Shown here piece after piece: positions 1-7,424 of a stretch of DNA of 20,318 nt (its first letter is position 1; each line of letters opens with the position of its first letter). This DNA is from CAYZAW01 sp964476505. GTDB taxonomy: Bacteria; Bacillota; Clostridia; Christensenellales; CAG-138. The DNA is taken from positions 1 through 20,318 of the forward strand of contig CAYZAW010000040.1 in NCBI GenBank assembly GCA_964476505.1, given 5' to 3'. The position numbers were made by a program, and so were the translations under genes. Under the pieces are notes generated by a model. The model did not search any database, was not told the origin of the DNA, and worked only from the letters and a program-made list of their open reading frames with translations.

Positions 1-60
1 TGACGTTGCCGTCAAACTGATTTCGAGTCAGCCCCGTTATGACCACTTCGATACCGCTCC
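1..60 (-). tRNA. tRNA-Ser (anticodon CGA), 3' part cut off by window edge
   Basis: Read on the minus strand, the first 60 bases fold as the 5' two thirds of a class II tRNA. The acceptor 5' strand GGAGCGG is at 60-54, followed by T8-A9, a 3-bp D stem (TCG/CGG) with a loop containing GTGG, then an anticodon arm with stem GCTGA/TCAGT and loop CTCGAAA. The loop has T33, anticodon CGA (positions 25-23) and A37. The long variable arm starts with the hairpin TGACG-GCAA-CGTCA, where the window ends. The long variable arm and the CGA anticodon both indicate serine, decoding UCG. The T arm and the 3' acceptor strand lie outside the window, so the 3' end is not known. Confidence 0.9.
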
Positions 61-92
61 ATATGCTTTTAAACCGCTTCACAGCAGGAAAA

Positions 93-121
93 ATCATACC
101 ACAGCAACAGAAGAATTGCAA
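93..121 (-). promoter_or_regulatory. Sigma-A type promoter of tRNA-Ser
   Basis: On the minus strand, TTGCAA (121-116) and TATGAT (98-93) are separated by exactly 17 bp, and the tRNA 5' end lies about 30 nt downstream at position 60. Match and spacing fit a vegetative promoter. The start site is inferred, near position 86. Confidence 0.6.
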
Positions 122-209
122 GACGGCGCACGGCTTTCCCGGCTGTGAAAATATAAGCAGAACAATATTCTCGCCTTCCGTTCTCTTTCGACAGGATACG
201 CGTTTTGCT

Positions 210-689
210 TTACCGTTTGATAAACAGGCTTTTACTGTCCATGGCGCGCATTACGGCAAGGATACCGTCCAAATGATCGTATTCATGCTGCAACAGCTCG
301 GAAAGGTCGCCCTCCAGCGCCATGCTTTTTTCTTGCCAGTCCATATCCCGGTAGGCTATCACCGCGCGGCGGTGCCGCAATACCTTTACCAGTAGATTAG
401 GAAAAGACATACAGTCATCCATCACTTCCATCAGTTCACCGTCCGGGAAGGTCAGCACCGGATTGATAAACACCACCGGTTCGTTGATGCACATGTACAG
501 CACCCGCTGCATAACGCCGATCTGCGGTGCGGCAATGGCGCGTCCGCAATGATACGTTTTACGGAATGCCATCAGCGTATCGTGCAGATCCTCCACCGTG
601 GCACGAAGCGCCGCAACCTCCTCGCGCTTGACCGGTACGCTGGTTTCATACAGCCTTGGATCGCCCAGCAGTAGTATCTCCCGTTCCAT
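210..689 (-). CDS. def: Peptide deformylase family protein, divergent motifs
   Basis: 159 residues, in the size range of bacterial peptide deformylases, which remove the N-formyl group from nascent proteins using a bound metal ion. Motif 1 is GRAIAAPQIG (residues 49-58), where the usual second glycine is alanine. Motif 2, normally EGCLS, reads DDCMS (91-95) and keeps the metal-binding cysteine C93. Motif 3 HEYDHLDG (135-142) is intact, with metal ligands H135 and H139 and catalytic E136. All metal ligands and the general base are therefore present, so activity is plausible, but the changes suggest a secondary paralogue rather than the main housekeeping enzyme. The start is fixed by AGGAGG 7 nt upstream. 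It appears monocistronic, between the terminator of the lacZ operon and tRNA-Ser. The symbol denotes the family only. Confidence 0.85.
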   Translation of the reverse strand: MEREILLLGDPRLYETSVPVKREEVAALRATVEDLHDTLMAFRKTYHCGRAIAAPQIGVMQRVLYMCINEPVVFINPVLTFPDGELMEVMDDCMSFPNLLVKVLRHRRAVIAYRDMDWQEKSMALEGDLSELLQHEYDHLDGILAVMRAMDSKSLFIKR

Positions 690-715
690 TGCAGTTCCTC
701 CTATGTTGTATTACC

Positions 716-731
716 GAACAGTATTCTGTTC
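716..731. promoter_or_regulatory. Inverted repeat GAACAG-N4-CTGTTC in the def leader
   Basis: A perfect 6-bp inverted repeat with a 4-bp centre (GAACAGTATTCTGTTC) sits between the predicted def promoter and its ribosome binding site, about 23-38 nt downstream of the inferred start site. This is a typical place for a repressor operator. The cognate protein is unknown. Confidence 0.35.
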
Positions 732-760
732 TTTGAAGCGATGAACGTTGTCGTAATTTG

Positions 761-789
761 ATGATAACACAGCGGGCGCGGTCAAGCAA
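761..789 (-). promoter_or_regulatory. Probable promoter of the deformylase gene
   Basis: On the minus strand, TTGCTT (789-784) and TATCAT (766-761) are 17 bp apart, upstream of the deformylase gene and downstream of the lacZ-operon terminator. The inferred start is near 754, giving a leader of about 65 nt. Confidence 0.5.
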
Positions 790-803
790 TTCCCGGGAAG
801 GCA

Positions 804-829
804 AAACGCACGGCAGAAGCCGTGCGTTT
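804..829 (-). terminator. Intrinsic terminator of the sugar/lacZ operon
   Basis: An 11-bp perfect stem (AAACGCACGGC/GCCGTGCGTTT) with a 4-nt loop lies about 57 nt after the lacZ stop codon on the minus strand. The stem runs into a short T run (TTTTG). The arm's A/T pairs mean it could also work in the plus direction. Confidence 0.8.
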
Positions 830-885
830 AACTATGCATGTGTTTTTGCAAAAAGCATAAGCGGTGTTACGCCGGATGCTTTGGC

Positions 886-3800
886 TTACAGGGCGCAAAA
901 GGTAAAGCGCAGCTCCAAGGGCTTGCTAACGTTTACCAAGTACTCGGGATGGGTTCTTGCGCCCCACGCGTTGTCTCCCGCCACGCCCATCTGTGCAAGG
1001 CTTACGCGAAGTACCGTATCATGCACCTCCGGCAGCTGATAGCCGTGTTTCGCGTTTTCCAACTCATGCGGCGTATAGGGCAGTACGCTTACGTTCAGAT
1101 CCTTCCCGGTAACGCGTAGGCCGTGGCCTGCCGCGTCCGTTACAGCCGCCTCCCGTACGCCGCTTTTGTTGCCGCATTCCTGCGGCTTTACATACAACGC
1201 CATATTATCCAGCGCAGTGGTTTCATAGCGTCCCAGCCTGCCGCCCGTGCAGCGATCCGCATAGGTATCCGCAGGCCCAAGCCCGTACCAGTTGAAATGC
1301 GCATAATCCGCGTCCATGGTAAAGAGCATCCCAAACTCCGGCATGTCTTTTAACACCTCCACCGGCGCGTATCGAAGTACTGTTTCCACATTGCCGTTTC
1401 CGGTAACGGTATAGCTGACCGTGCAGCTTGCGGCGGGTGCCGTAGGCAGCGCGTAGGTATAGGTAAGGGTGATCTCTCCTGGTGATTCTTCCACCGTGGG
1501 TATAAAGGGCTTCTGGGTCTCTGCATCCACCGTTGTGGCGTACAGGCTGGCGATCTTCCACTGCGCATAGCGGAAGGGCATGCCGTTGCCGTAATCGTCG
1601 TCCACGGGTGCGCGCCAGAAGTTGGGCCGGGGAGCCTGCTTGATAAGCTCTCTGCCATCCTTCCGGTAAGAGACAGGGCCGCCCTCCGTCAGGGAAAACA
1701 GAATTTGAAATCCTTCGCCTATGACCCCAATGTTCCGCAGCCCTCGCACAACCCGTATGGGTGCTGCTTCCTGCTGCTTGTTTGGCTGTTCCACCTGATA
1801 CACCGTTTGACCGAATGCTGCCTCGTATCCGGCGGGAGCATATTTTGTATCCGCCTTATATCGCAAGGACACCGTTACAGTATACTCGCCAGGTGCGGTC
1901 TGCTTGATAAAGGGCAGGGGAAGCACCTCGGCCTTGCCGGGCGCAACATTTGCGGCAATGGGGCGCTCCTCTATTAGAATACCGTTCTTGTGTAACAGCG
2001 CAACTGCATCATAAACGCCGGTATCCGTGAACAAAGCACGGTTGTAAAGCTGTACGCTGGTTTCGTTGGGGAAGGTGATCTCCACCGGCTGATAAAGGAA
2101 TTTCACCTCCTGCATTTTGGGGGAGGGAGTTCGGTCGCCGCCGTACACGATACCGTTGCAGCAAAAATCCCCATCGTTGGGCCGGTCGTCAAAATCCCCG
2201 CCATATGCCTGATATTCCTTGCCGTAGCGGTTCTTGGCGGTAACGGACTGATCGATGTAATCCCAGATAAAGCCGCCCTGAAACAGCGGTTCCCGCTTTG
2301 TGAGCGCAATATACTTATGCACCGCGCCAAAGGCGTTTCCCATAGCGTGGGCGTACTCGCAAAGGATCATGGGCTTATCCCGATGCTCCTTTAAAAACGC
2401 CTCCAAATCAGTGGCAGGGGTATACATCTGGCTGGCGATGTCTGTGGATTCCGGGTATCTGGGGTCATGCGAAACGCCCTCGTAATGTACAGGGCGGGTA
2501 TCGTCCAACTGGCGAAGCAGCCGAGACATTTCCAGTATCACCGTGCCGCCGTAGGACTCGTTGCCGCACGACCATATCAATATGCTGGGATGGTTTTTAT
2601 CCCGCTCGTACATGGCGCGCACCCGCTCCAGCATGGGAGGCAGCCACTCCGCGCGGTTGCCGGGCACCAGTTCCTCCAGCGTGCAGCGTCCCTGCACCAG
2701 CATATCCCAATAGCCGTGGCTTTCCATATTGGCTTCGTCTATCACGTACAGGCCGTACTCGTCGCACAGGGCGTACAAAAGCGGATCGTTGGGGTAATGG
2801 CTGGTGCGAACGGCGTTGATGTTGTTACGCTTCATGGTAACGATATCCTGCCGAAGCTCCGCCTCCGAAACGTACCGTCCGCCCTTGGCGCTGAATTCAT
2901 GGCGGTTAACGCCGTTAAACAAGATGCGCTTGCCGTTGAGGCACATGAGTCCGTTTTCGATCGCAAAGCTGCGGAAGCCCACGCGCTCCCGTACGGCCTC
3001 CATGACGGTGCCGGCTTCGTTTAGAAGCTCCAACTCCAGCGTATACAGGTTGGGCGCTTCCGCGCTCCAAAGCAGCGGCGCGGATACGGGCATCGTGCAG
3101 GCAAGCTTGCCGTTTGTAACAGCCGCCTCTTGTTGCAGAGCCGCAGAACCGTCCGGCGAAAGCAGGCGCAGCTTGGCAAAACCGCTGCCGAAGACTTCTG
3201 CAGTTATCTCCAAAGTAGCTTGCGCGTATGTTTGTTCGCATACGGGCTTCAGCTTTAGATCGTTAACGTGCACCGGCGGCAAAGCCTCCAGATATACGTC
3301 TCTAAACAGACCGGAGAAGCGGTAAAAATCCTGATCCTCGCAGAGGCTTGCCCCCGTCCACTTGAACACCTGCAGGCAAAGCTTGTTTTCCCCTTTCTTC
3401 ACGTACGGTGTTACATCAAAGGCCGAAGGGGTAAACCCGTCGGAACCGTAGCCCACATAGCTTCCGTTGCACCAAACCGCAACGGCGCTTTCCGCGCCCT
3501 GTATACTAAGATGCAGTGGCATACCGGATAGCTTTTCCGGCACGGTAAAAAAGGTTACATAGCTTGCAACGGGGTTAAAGGCGGTGGGCATCTGTCCGGA
3601 GGGTACATCTTCCCAGCCATCCCAAGGATATTGTACGTTTACATACTGGGGTACATCGTAGCCCTGCATTTGGATACTGCCGGGCACCTGAATAGTATCC
3701 CAGCCGGAACAGTCATATGCTGTTTCATAAAAGCCGGGAACGGTATTTTGATAGTTGGCGGCATAGTGGAATTTCCACGTGCCGTTCAATAACAGGCGCA

Positions 3801-3924
3801 GGCTCTCTTGCCCGTTCGTTGCGTCCGCAAGCGATTTGTAGCAGTGATGATCCGCATGTGCCGGGATGCGGTTTTCCTCAAAAAAGCTAGGGTCTTTCAA
3901 GCGGCTGTAATCAAAGCCGTGCAT
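886..3924 (-). CDS. lacZ: Beta-galactosidase, glycoside hydrolase family 2 (LacZ type)
   Basis: 1012 residues, close to the length of E. coli LacZ. It hydrolyses terminal beta-galactosides such as lactose. Domain order fits the family: N-terminal jelly-roll sugar-binding domain (about 40-215, ending with EDQDFYRFSGLFRDVYL), an immunoglobulin-like domain (about 215-325), a TIM barrel (about 325-620) and a large C-terminal Bgal small-chain domain (about 740-1010). Barrel landmarks are NRHEFS (340-345), RTSHYPNDP (373-381) and DEANMESHG (396-404). The acid/base is E456 in WSCGNES and the nucleophile is E523 in ILCEYAHAMGN. There is no signal peptide, so the enzyme acts in the cytoplasm on imported sugar. 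AGGAGG lies 6 nt before the ATG. It is the last gene of the operon, 40 bp after the second permease. Substrate preference (lactose or another beta-galactoside) cannot be read from sequence. Confidence 0.95.
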   Translation of the reverse strand: MHGFDYSRLKDPSFFEENRIPAHADHHCYKSLADATNGQESLRLLLNGTWKFHYAANYQNTVPGFYETAYDCSGWDTIQVPGSIQMQGYDVPQYVNVQYPWDGWEDVPSGQMPTAFNPVASYVTFFTVPEKLSGMPLHLSIQGAESAVAVWCNGSYVGYGSDGFTPSAFDVTPYVKKGENKLCLQVFKWTGASLCEDQDFYRFSGLFRDVYLEALPPVHVNDLKLKPVCEQTYAQATLEITAEVFGSGFAKLRLLSPDGSAALQQEAAVTNGKLACTMPVSAPLLWSAEAPNLYTLELELLNEAGTVMEAVRERVGFRSFAIENGLMCLNGKRILFNGVNRHEFSAKGGRYVSEAELRQDIVTMKRNNINAVRTSHYPNDPLLYALCDEYGLYVIDEANMESHGYWDMLVQGRCTLEELVPGNRAEWLPPMLERVRAMYERDKNHPSILIWSCGNESYGGTVILEMSRLLRQLDDTRPVHYEGVSHDPRYPESTDIASQMYTPATDLEAFLKEHRDKPMILCEYAHAMGNAFGAVHKYIALTKREPLFQGGFIWDYIDQSVTAKNRYGKEYQAYGGDFDDRPNDGDFCCNGIVYGGDRTPSPKMQEVKFLYQPVEITFPNETSVQLYNRALFTDTGVYDAVALLHKNGILIEERPIAANVAPGKAEVLPLPFIKQTAPGEYTVTVSLRYKADTKYAPAGYEAAFGQTVYQVEQPNKQQEAAPIRVVRGLRNIGVIGEGFQILFSLTEGGPVSYRKDGRELIKQAPRPNFWRAPVDDDYGNGMPFRYAQWKIASLYATTVDAETQKPFIPTVEESPGEITLTYTYALPTAPAASCTVSYTVTGNGNVETVLRYAPVEVLKDMPEFGMLFTMDADYAHFNWYGLGPADTYADRCTGGRLGRYETTALDNMALYVKPQECGNKSGVREAAVTDAAGHGLRVTGKDLNVSVLPYTPHELENAKHGYQLPEVHDTVLRVSLAQMGVAGDNAWGARTHPEYLVNVSKPLELRFTFCAL

Positions 3925-3964
3925 AAGCGTCCTCCTGATGTTCTAAATTGATACTGGCTGTTCG

Positions 3965-4774
3965 TTAGCCCTTCACCGAACCCGTGATACCTTCCGCAAA
4001 GCTCTTTTGCAGCAGGAAGAATATAATGACCGTTGGGATGGTGCACAGGCATACCGCCAGCATCAGCATACCGTAATCTGTTACATAGCCGCTGGTAAGG
4101 TTTGCAATGAGCATTGGCATGGTAAAGCTTTTTGCGTCGGTCATGATTACCTTAGGCCAAAGGTAGCTGTTCCATGCGTTCATAAATGTGATGGTCATAG
4201 CGGCGGCGTATGTGGAGCGCATGGTGGGGATGAACATGGTAAAGAATATTTGCAGCTCGTTTAGTCCGTCGATACGCGCCGCCTCGATGATCTCATGCGG
4301 AAAGCTTCGCGCACTTTGACGAAACAGCATGATCATAAACGGCGTGGAGATGGTGGGAAGAATAAACCCGGCGGTGGTGTTTAAAAGCTTTGCCTGACTG
4401 AACATTTGAAACAGCGGAATCATGGTTGCGGCAAAGGGTATCATCATTGCCAGCAGCAAAATGGACATTAAACGATCCTTGTGCCGGTCATGATAAATCT
4501 CAAACCCATAGCCCGCCAGCGAACATACCAATAGGCACAAGAGGGTCAGCAGTATAGAGTATTTGAAGGAATTGGTCATTGCCGCTGCCACTTCCTGCGT
4601 GCTGACCAGATTGTTCCAGTTATCCAAAAGCGCGGAGCCGGGCAAAAGTGCGCCACGGGTGATATCCAGCGTGGTATTCGTGGCGGAGATCATCATCCAC
4701 ACCAGCGGGAATACGGAAAACAACGCGAACACGATCAAAAACAGATAGCAGAAAAACTTTGCTGTTTTAGTCAC
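3965..4774 (-). CDS. Carbohydrate ABC transporter permease, MalG type
   Basis: 269 residues from the chosen start, with about six membrane helices (for example residues 10-30, 75-95 and 105-125 in the longer numbering). The permease EAA loop is visible as EAARIDGLNELQIF, the contact site for the ATPase, so this is one half of a binding-protein-dependent sugar importer in the CUT1 family. I chose the GTG at 4774 because AGGTGATC, a strong Shine-Dalgarno match, precedes it. The first stretch then reads MTKTAKFFCYLFL. An upstream in-frame GTG at 4783 would add three residues but has a poor ribosome site. The start overlaps the end of the upstream permease gene by 8 bp (GTGACTAA), suggesting translational coupling and 1:1 synthesis. 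Confidence 0.9.
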   Translation of the reverse strand: MTKTAKFFCYLFLIVFALFSVFPLVWMMISATNTTLDITRGALLPGSALLDNWNNLVSTQEVAAAMTNSFKYSILLTLLCLLVCSLAGYGFEIYHDRHKDRLMSILLLAMMIPFAATMIPLFQMFSQAKLLNTTAGFILPTISTPFMIMLFRQSARSFPHEIIEAARIDGLNELQIFFTMFIPTMRSTYAAAMTITFMNAWNSYLWPKVIMTDAKSFTMPMLIANLTSGYVTDYGMLMLAVCLCTIPTVIIFFLLQKSFAEGITGSVKG

Positions 4775-5657
4775 GGCGATCACCTACTCTCATTTGAATG
4801 AACGCCAGCACCGCCACCAATATCAGTATCACGTAAGACATCGCAGCCGCATATCCAAAGTTTGGCACGTACTTGAACGATGTGTTGTATAAGTAGTGAG
4901 ACATGGTGATGGTTGCGTTAGCCGGGCCGCCTTGGGTAAGGTTGAAGGACTCGTCAAAGAGCTGCAGCGTGCCGTTTGTGGACATGATCGCCGTTAACAG
5001 AATGGTTGGCCTTAGCTGCGGCACTGTGATCTTCCAAAAAGTATTCCAGCCGGAGGAGCCATCGATGCGGGCTGCCTCATAAATGGAGTAATCGATGTTC
5101 TGCATGGCGGACAGATAGAACACCATATTGTAGCCCGTCCAGCGCCATACCAATGCAAGGATAATGACGAACCGGGCAGGTCCCGGTGTTCCCAGAAAAT
5201 TGAAGCCCTGCTCCACAATGCCCAAGTTTACCAGCGAGGAGGTAATAAACCCGTCAAAGGAGAACAGCGACCGAAATATCAAAGCATAAGATACCAGAGA
5301 TGTTGCGCAGGGCAGGAAGATCGCGGTGCGAAACAGCCCCTTGCACTTTAAACGCCGGTCATTCAACAGCGTTGCCAGTATCAGTGCCAGTATCAGCATA
5401 ATGGGTACTTGAATGATCAAATACAAAAAGGTGTTTCCAAGCGACTGCATAAACACGGTATCTTGAAGCAGACGCCCATAATTGGAAAAACCGGTGTATT
5501 CCATGTTTGCGCCGATGCCCTTTTGCAGGGATAAAATCAGCGCCCGTACCATGGGAATAAAGCTCATGGTAAAAATCAGTATGGTAGCCGGCGTTAAAAA
5601 CGTCCATCCGGCTAAGCTCTGCTTTTTATGCAGGGTAAGCGGTTTGGGGTTTGCCAT
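4767..5657 (-). CDS. Carbohydrate ABC transporter permease, MalF/UgpA type
   Basis: 296 residues with about six membrane helices, the first at about 17-40. The EAA loop is visible as YEAARIDGSSGWNTFWKITVP (from residue 193), the ATPase docking motif of sugar permeases. It pairs with the overlapping MalG-type permease to form the membrane channel of the importer. The MalF-type member usually comes first in such operons, as here. AAGGAGG lies 7 nt before the ATG. It is separated from the binding-protein gene by an unusual 201-bp gap containing a hairpin and a 15-bp repeat array. It ends ...MRVGDRRD inside the start of the next gene. The sugar specificity is inferred only from the adjacent lacZ. 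Confidence 0.9.
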   Translation of the reverse strand: MANPKPLTLHKKQSLAGWTFLTPATILIFTMSFIPMVRALILSLQKGIGANMEYTGFSNYGRLLQDTVFMQSLGNTFLYLIIQVPIMLILALILATLLNDRRLKCKGLFRTAIFLPCATSLVSYALIFRSLFSFDGFITSSLVNLGIVEQGFNFLGTPGPARFVIILALVWRWTGYNMVFYLSAMQNIDYSIYEAARIDGSSGWNTFWKITVPQLRPTILLTAIMSTNGTLQLFDESFNLTQGGPANATITMSHYLYNTSFKYVPNFGYAAAMSYVILILVAVLAFIQMRVGDRRD

Positions 5658-5707
5658 ACGCTCGCCTCCTTGGTTCTTCTCTTACAGATGATAACAAACA
5701 ACGGTGA

Positions 5708-5767
5708 TGATTGCGATACTATACATTGCGATGCATTACATTGTGATGCATTGCATTTCGATGCACA
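5708..5767. repeat. Four tandem 15-bp degenerate repeats upstream of the permease genes
   Basis: Four consecutive units start at 5708, 5723, 5738 and 5753, exactly 15 bp apart. The plus-strand consensus is near acattgcgatgcatt. The two central units differ at one base and the outer units are more diverged. The array lies in the gap between the solute-binding protein gene and the first permease gene, about 50 bp upstream of the permease start. Each central unit contains the palindrome ATGCAT. The function is unknown: it could be a protein-binding array or an RNA element in the operon mRNA. Confidence 0.7.
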
Positions 5768-5783
5768 TTCCTAATGCGTAAAT

Positions 5784-5811
5784 GGGGAACCGCCGTTTCT
5801 GGCGGCTCCCC
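5784..5811 (-). other. Stable intercistronic hairpin after the binding-protein gene
   Basis: On minus-strand RNA, GGGGAGCCGCC and GGCGGUUCCCC form an 11-bp stem (with one G-U pair) and a 6-nt loop, starting 48 nt after the solute-binding protein stop codon. The downstream sequence is CATTTACG, with no U run. It is therefore more likely to be an mRNA-stabilising or processing hairpin than a full intrinsic terminator. Such elements commonly let the binding protein be made in excess over the permeases. Confidence 0.65.
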
Positions 5812-5858
5812 GTAAGAGATACTAAGCTTGTTCCGGCTTCGGCGGCATGTACGCCGTT

Positions 5859-7214
5859 TTAGCCCATCAGGAAGTCAACGGTCTGCTGCGCGTTTTGCAG
5901 CTCGGCATCTACATCCGCGCCGGCAATAACATTGGTGAGCGCAGTCGCCACGGCATCACGTGCTTCGTAGTAATAGATACCGGTGTTGTTGCTGGGAACT
6001 TTGCCCGCAAACTCGGTGATCTTGGAGTAGATGGCTTCGCCGTTGAAGAACTCCACGGGCTTGCCGTATACATCGCTCGCACCGGCGGGCAGGTAGGTGG
6101 CAAGAGCACCAGCGGAGGGCAGGATGGTCTCATAGAAGGGAACGCTGCCGGCAAAGGTGGACTTTAAGAAGTCAAACGCCAACGCGGTGTTCTTGCAGTT
6201 GGAGGATACCGCCCAGCTGGAACCGCCGTTGTTGGAGAAGTTGGTGGCAGTAGCAACGCCATCCAGCTTGGGCATGTTGGTGATTGCCCATTTGCCGGAC
6301 TGATCGGCAGCGGTTTGGATGGAGCCTAAGATCCAGCAGCCGTTGATGGTGCCGGCAACGGTTTCGTTCACGAAGCTGCCAACGTACTCATCCCAGTCGT
6401 TTACCTGGATCATCACGCCGGATTTTACCAGCTCTGCATAGGTGTTGATCACAGCCTTTAAGGTTTCGTTGCCTACGATATCCGCTTTGCCTTCTGCATT
6501 GAACAGGGAAGAGCCTGCGGACTGCATCATCATCATGATCAAGTCGGACTCGCCAGCCTGCATAGAGAGCAGGGGCTTGCCGGTCTTTGCCAGAACGTCT
6601 TTTGCCAGCTCGATGTAGCGGCTCCAGGAAATATCCGTGAAATCTGCCACGGTATAACCGGCTTCGCCGATCACATCGGTACGCAGGCAGGAGATAACAG
6701 CACCGTTATCGAACGGTACGCCGTAGTTATTACCGTCTACCACGGAGTAACCGGTTTTACCGGCTGCAAACTGGCTGTAATCGATGCCGGAAGCAGTTAA
6801 GTCTGTAAATACATCGGGGAAGCTGATCACGTTCTTCTGGAACGCGTTGTCCTGGCACAGGAAGATGTCAGGCAGGGTGGAGAGATCACCGGAGGTAGCG
6901 GCGGTGGTCACCTTGGTTTGAATGTCTTCCCAAGGGGTTTCCACAATGTTCAGTACGAATTCCGGATGGTCCTGCTGATAGACCTTGGCGGCCTCTTCCA
7001 TAGCGTAGAGATTGAACGCAGGGTCCCAGCACCAAACCGTCAGAGTGTTGTCGCCTTCTGCGGCGGCAGGCGCTTCAGCAGCGGGAGCCTCGGCAGCGGG
7101 CGCTTCGGCAGCAGGCGCTTCAGCAGCGGGCGCGGCAGGTGCGGCGGGTGCGGCACAGGCCGCCATAGCCAACACCATTGTTAGGGCGAGCAGTATTGCA
7201 ATTACCTTCTTCAT
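5859..7214 (-). CDS. Extracellular solute-binding lipoprotein of a sugar ABC importer
   Basis: 451 residues. A lipoprotein signal peptide (MKKVIAILLALTMVLAMAAC) ends in a lipobox-like AMAAC with acylated cysteine C20. A low-complexity Ala/Pro/Glu tether follows (about residues 21-53), including four EAPAA units. The mature binding domain begins near NTLTVWCWDPAFN, typical of family 1 extracellular sugar-binding proteins, and runs to the C terminus. It captures an oligosaccharide outside the membrane and delivers it to the two permeases encoded downstream. AGGAGGG lies 7 nt before the ATG. The next gene starts 201 bp away, past a hairpin. The adjacent beta-galactosidase suggests a galactoside ligand, which is inference only. 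Confidence 0.9.
   Translation of the reverse strand: MKKVIAILLALTMVLAMAACAAPAAPAAPAAEAPAAEAPAAEAPAAEAPAAAEGDNTLTVWCWDPAFNLYAMEEAAKVYQQDHPEFVLNIVETPWEDIQTKVTTAATSGDLSTLPDIFLCQDNAFQKNVISFPDVFTDLTASGIDYSQFAAGKTGYSVVDGNNYGVPFDNGAVISCLRTDVIGEAGYTVADFTDISWSRYIELAKDVLAKTGKPLLSMQAGESDLIMMMMQSAGSSLFNAEGKADIVGNETLKAVINTYAELVKSGVMIQVNDWDEYVGSFVNETVAGTINGCWILGSIQTAADQSGKWAITNMPKLDGVATATNFSNNGGSSWAVSSNCKNTALAFDFLKSTFAGSVPFYETILPSAGALATYLPAGASDVYGKPVEFFNGEAIYSKITEFAGKVPSNNTGIYYYEARDAVATALTNVIAGADVDAELQNAQQTVDFLMG
7062..7121 (-). repeat. 15-bp coding repeat for the EAPAA lipoprotein tether
   Basis: Four in-frame 15-bp units encode EAPAA at residues 32-51 of the binding lipoprotein, preceded by shorter PAA units. 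This flexible linker lifts the binding domain off the membrane. The near-identical units are a likely site of copy-number variation. Confidence 0.8.
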
Positions 7215-7309
7215 TCTAGTTCCCTCCTATTTTTCGTTCATTTTCGGGCACAACAACAAAACCGGTCTCATTCATTCTTTTTTGAGCGCAGTGTTTTCTC
7301 TCGTCAAGC

Positions 7310-7324
7310 GAACATGATTTGTTC
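7310..7324. promoter_or_regulatory. Inverted repeat GAACA-N5-TGTTC in the binding-protein leader
   Basis: GAACATGATTTGTTC is a 5-bp inverted repeat located about 22-36 nt downstream of the inferred start site of the binding-protein transcript. Its arms match the inner part of the inverted repeat in the def leader, but with a different spacer. Possible operator, cognate factor unknown. Confidence 0.3.
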
Positions 7325-7352
7325 TGTATATGTGCCTTAGCTTTGTAGTCTC

Positions 7353-7361
7353 AATATAGCA
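7353..7361 (-). promoter_or_regulatory. Candidate extended -10 promoter of the sugar operon
   Basis: Minus strand TGC-TATATT forms an extended -10 element about 140 nt upstream of the binding-protein ATG. The -35 region 17 bp away (TACAAC) is poor, as expected for a promoter that needs an activator such as the adjacent AraC-family protein. No confident activator half-sites were identified. Confidence 0.4.
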
Positions 7362-7424
7362 TCCGCTGAAATTAAGTTGTATGCGTATTCATTTCAAAAA
7401 TGTGCAAATTCAACCATATATAGC

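Noticed and set aside
39..395. Plus-strand reading frame of 118 residues at the left edge
   Set aside because: It overlaps tRNA-Ser and the deformylase gene on the opposite strand, and has no plausible ribosome site or domain.
716..731. LexA (SOS) box in front of def
   Set aside because: Bacillota LexA sites have GAAC and GTTC separated by 4 bp. Here they are 8 bp apart, and the ACAG..CTGT order is reversed relative to the E. coli type.
2467..3024. Plus-strand reading frame of 185 residues inside lacZ
   Set aside because: Antisense shadow of a clear GH2 gene with no ribosome site and no family features.
5708..5767. CRISPR array or plasmid replication iterons
   Set aside because: Units are only 15 bp and contiguous without spacers, and no replication or Cas gene is nearby.
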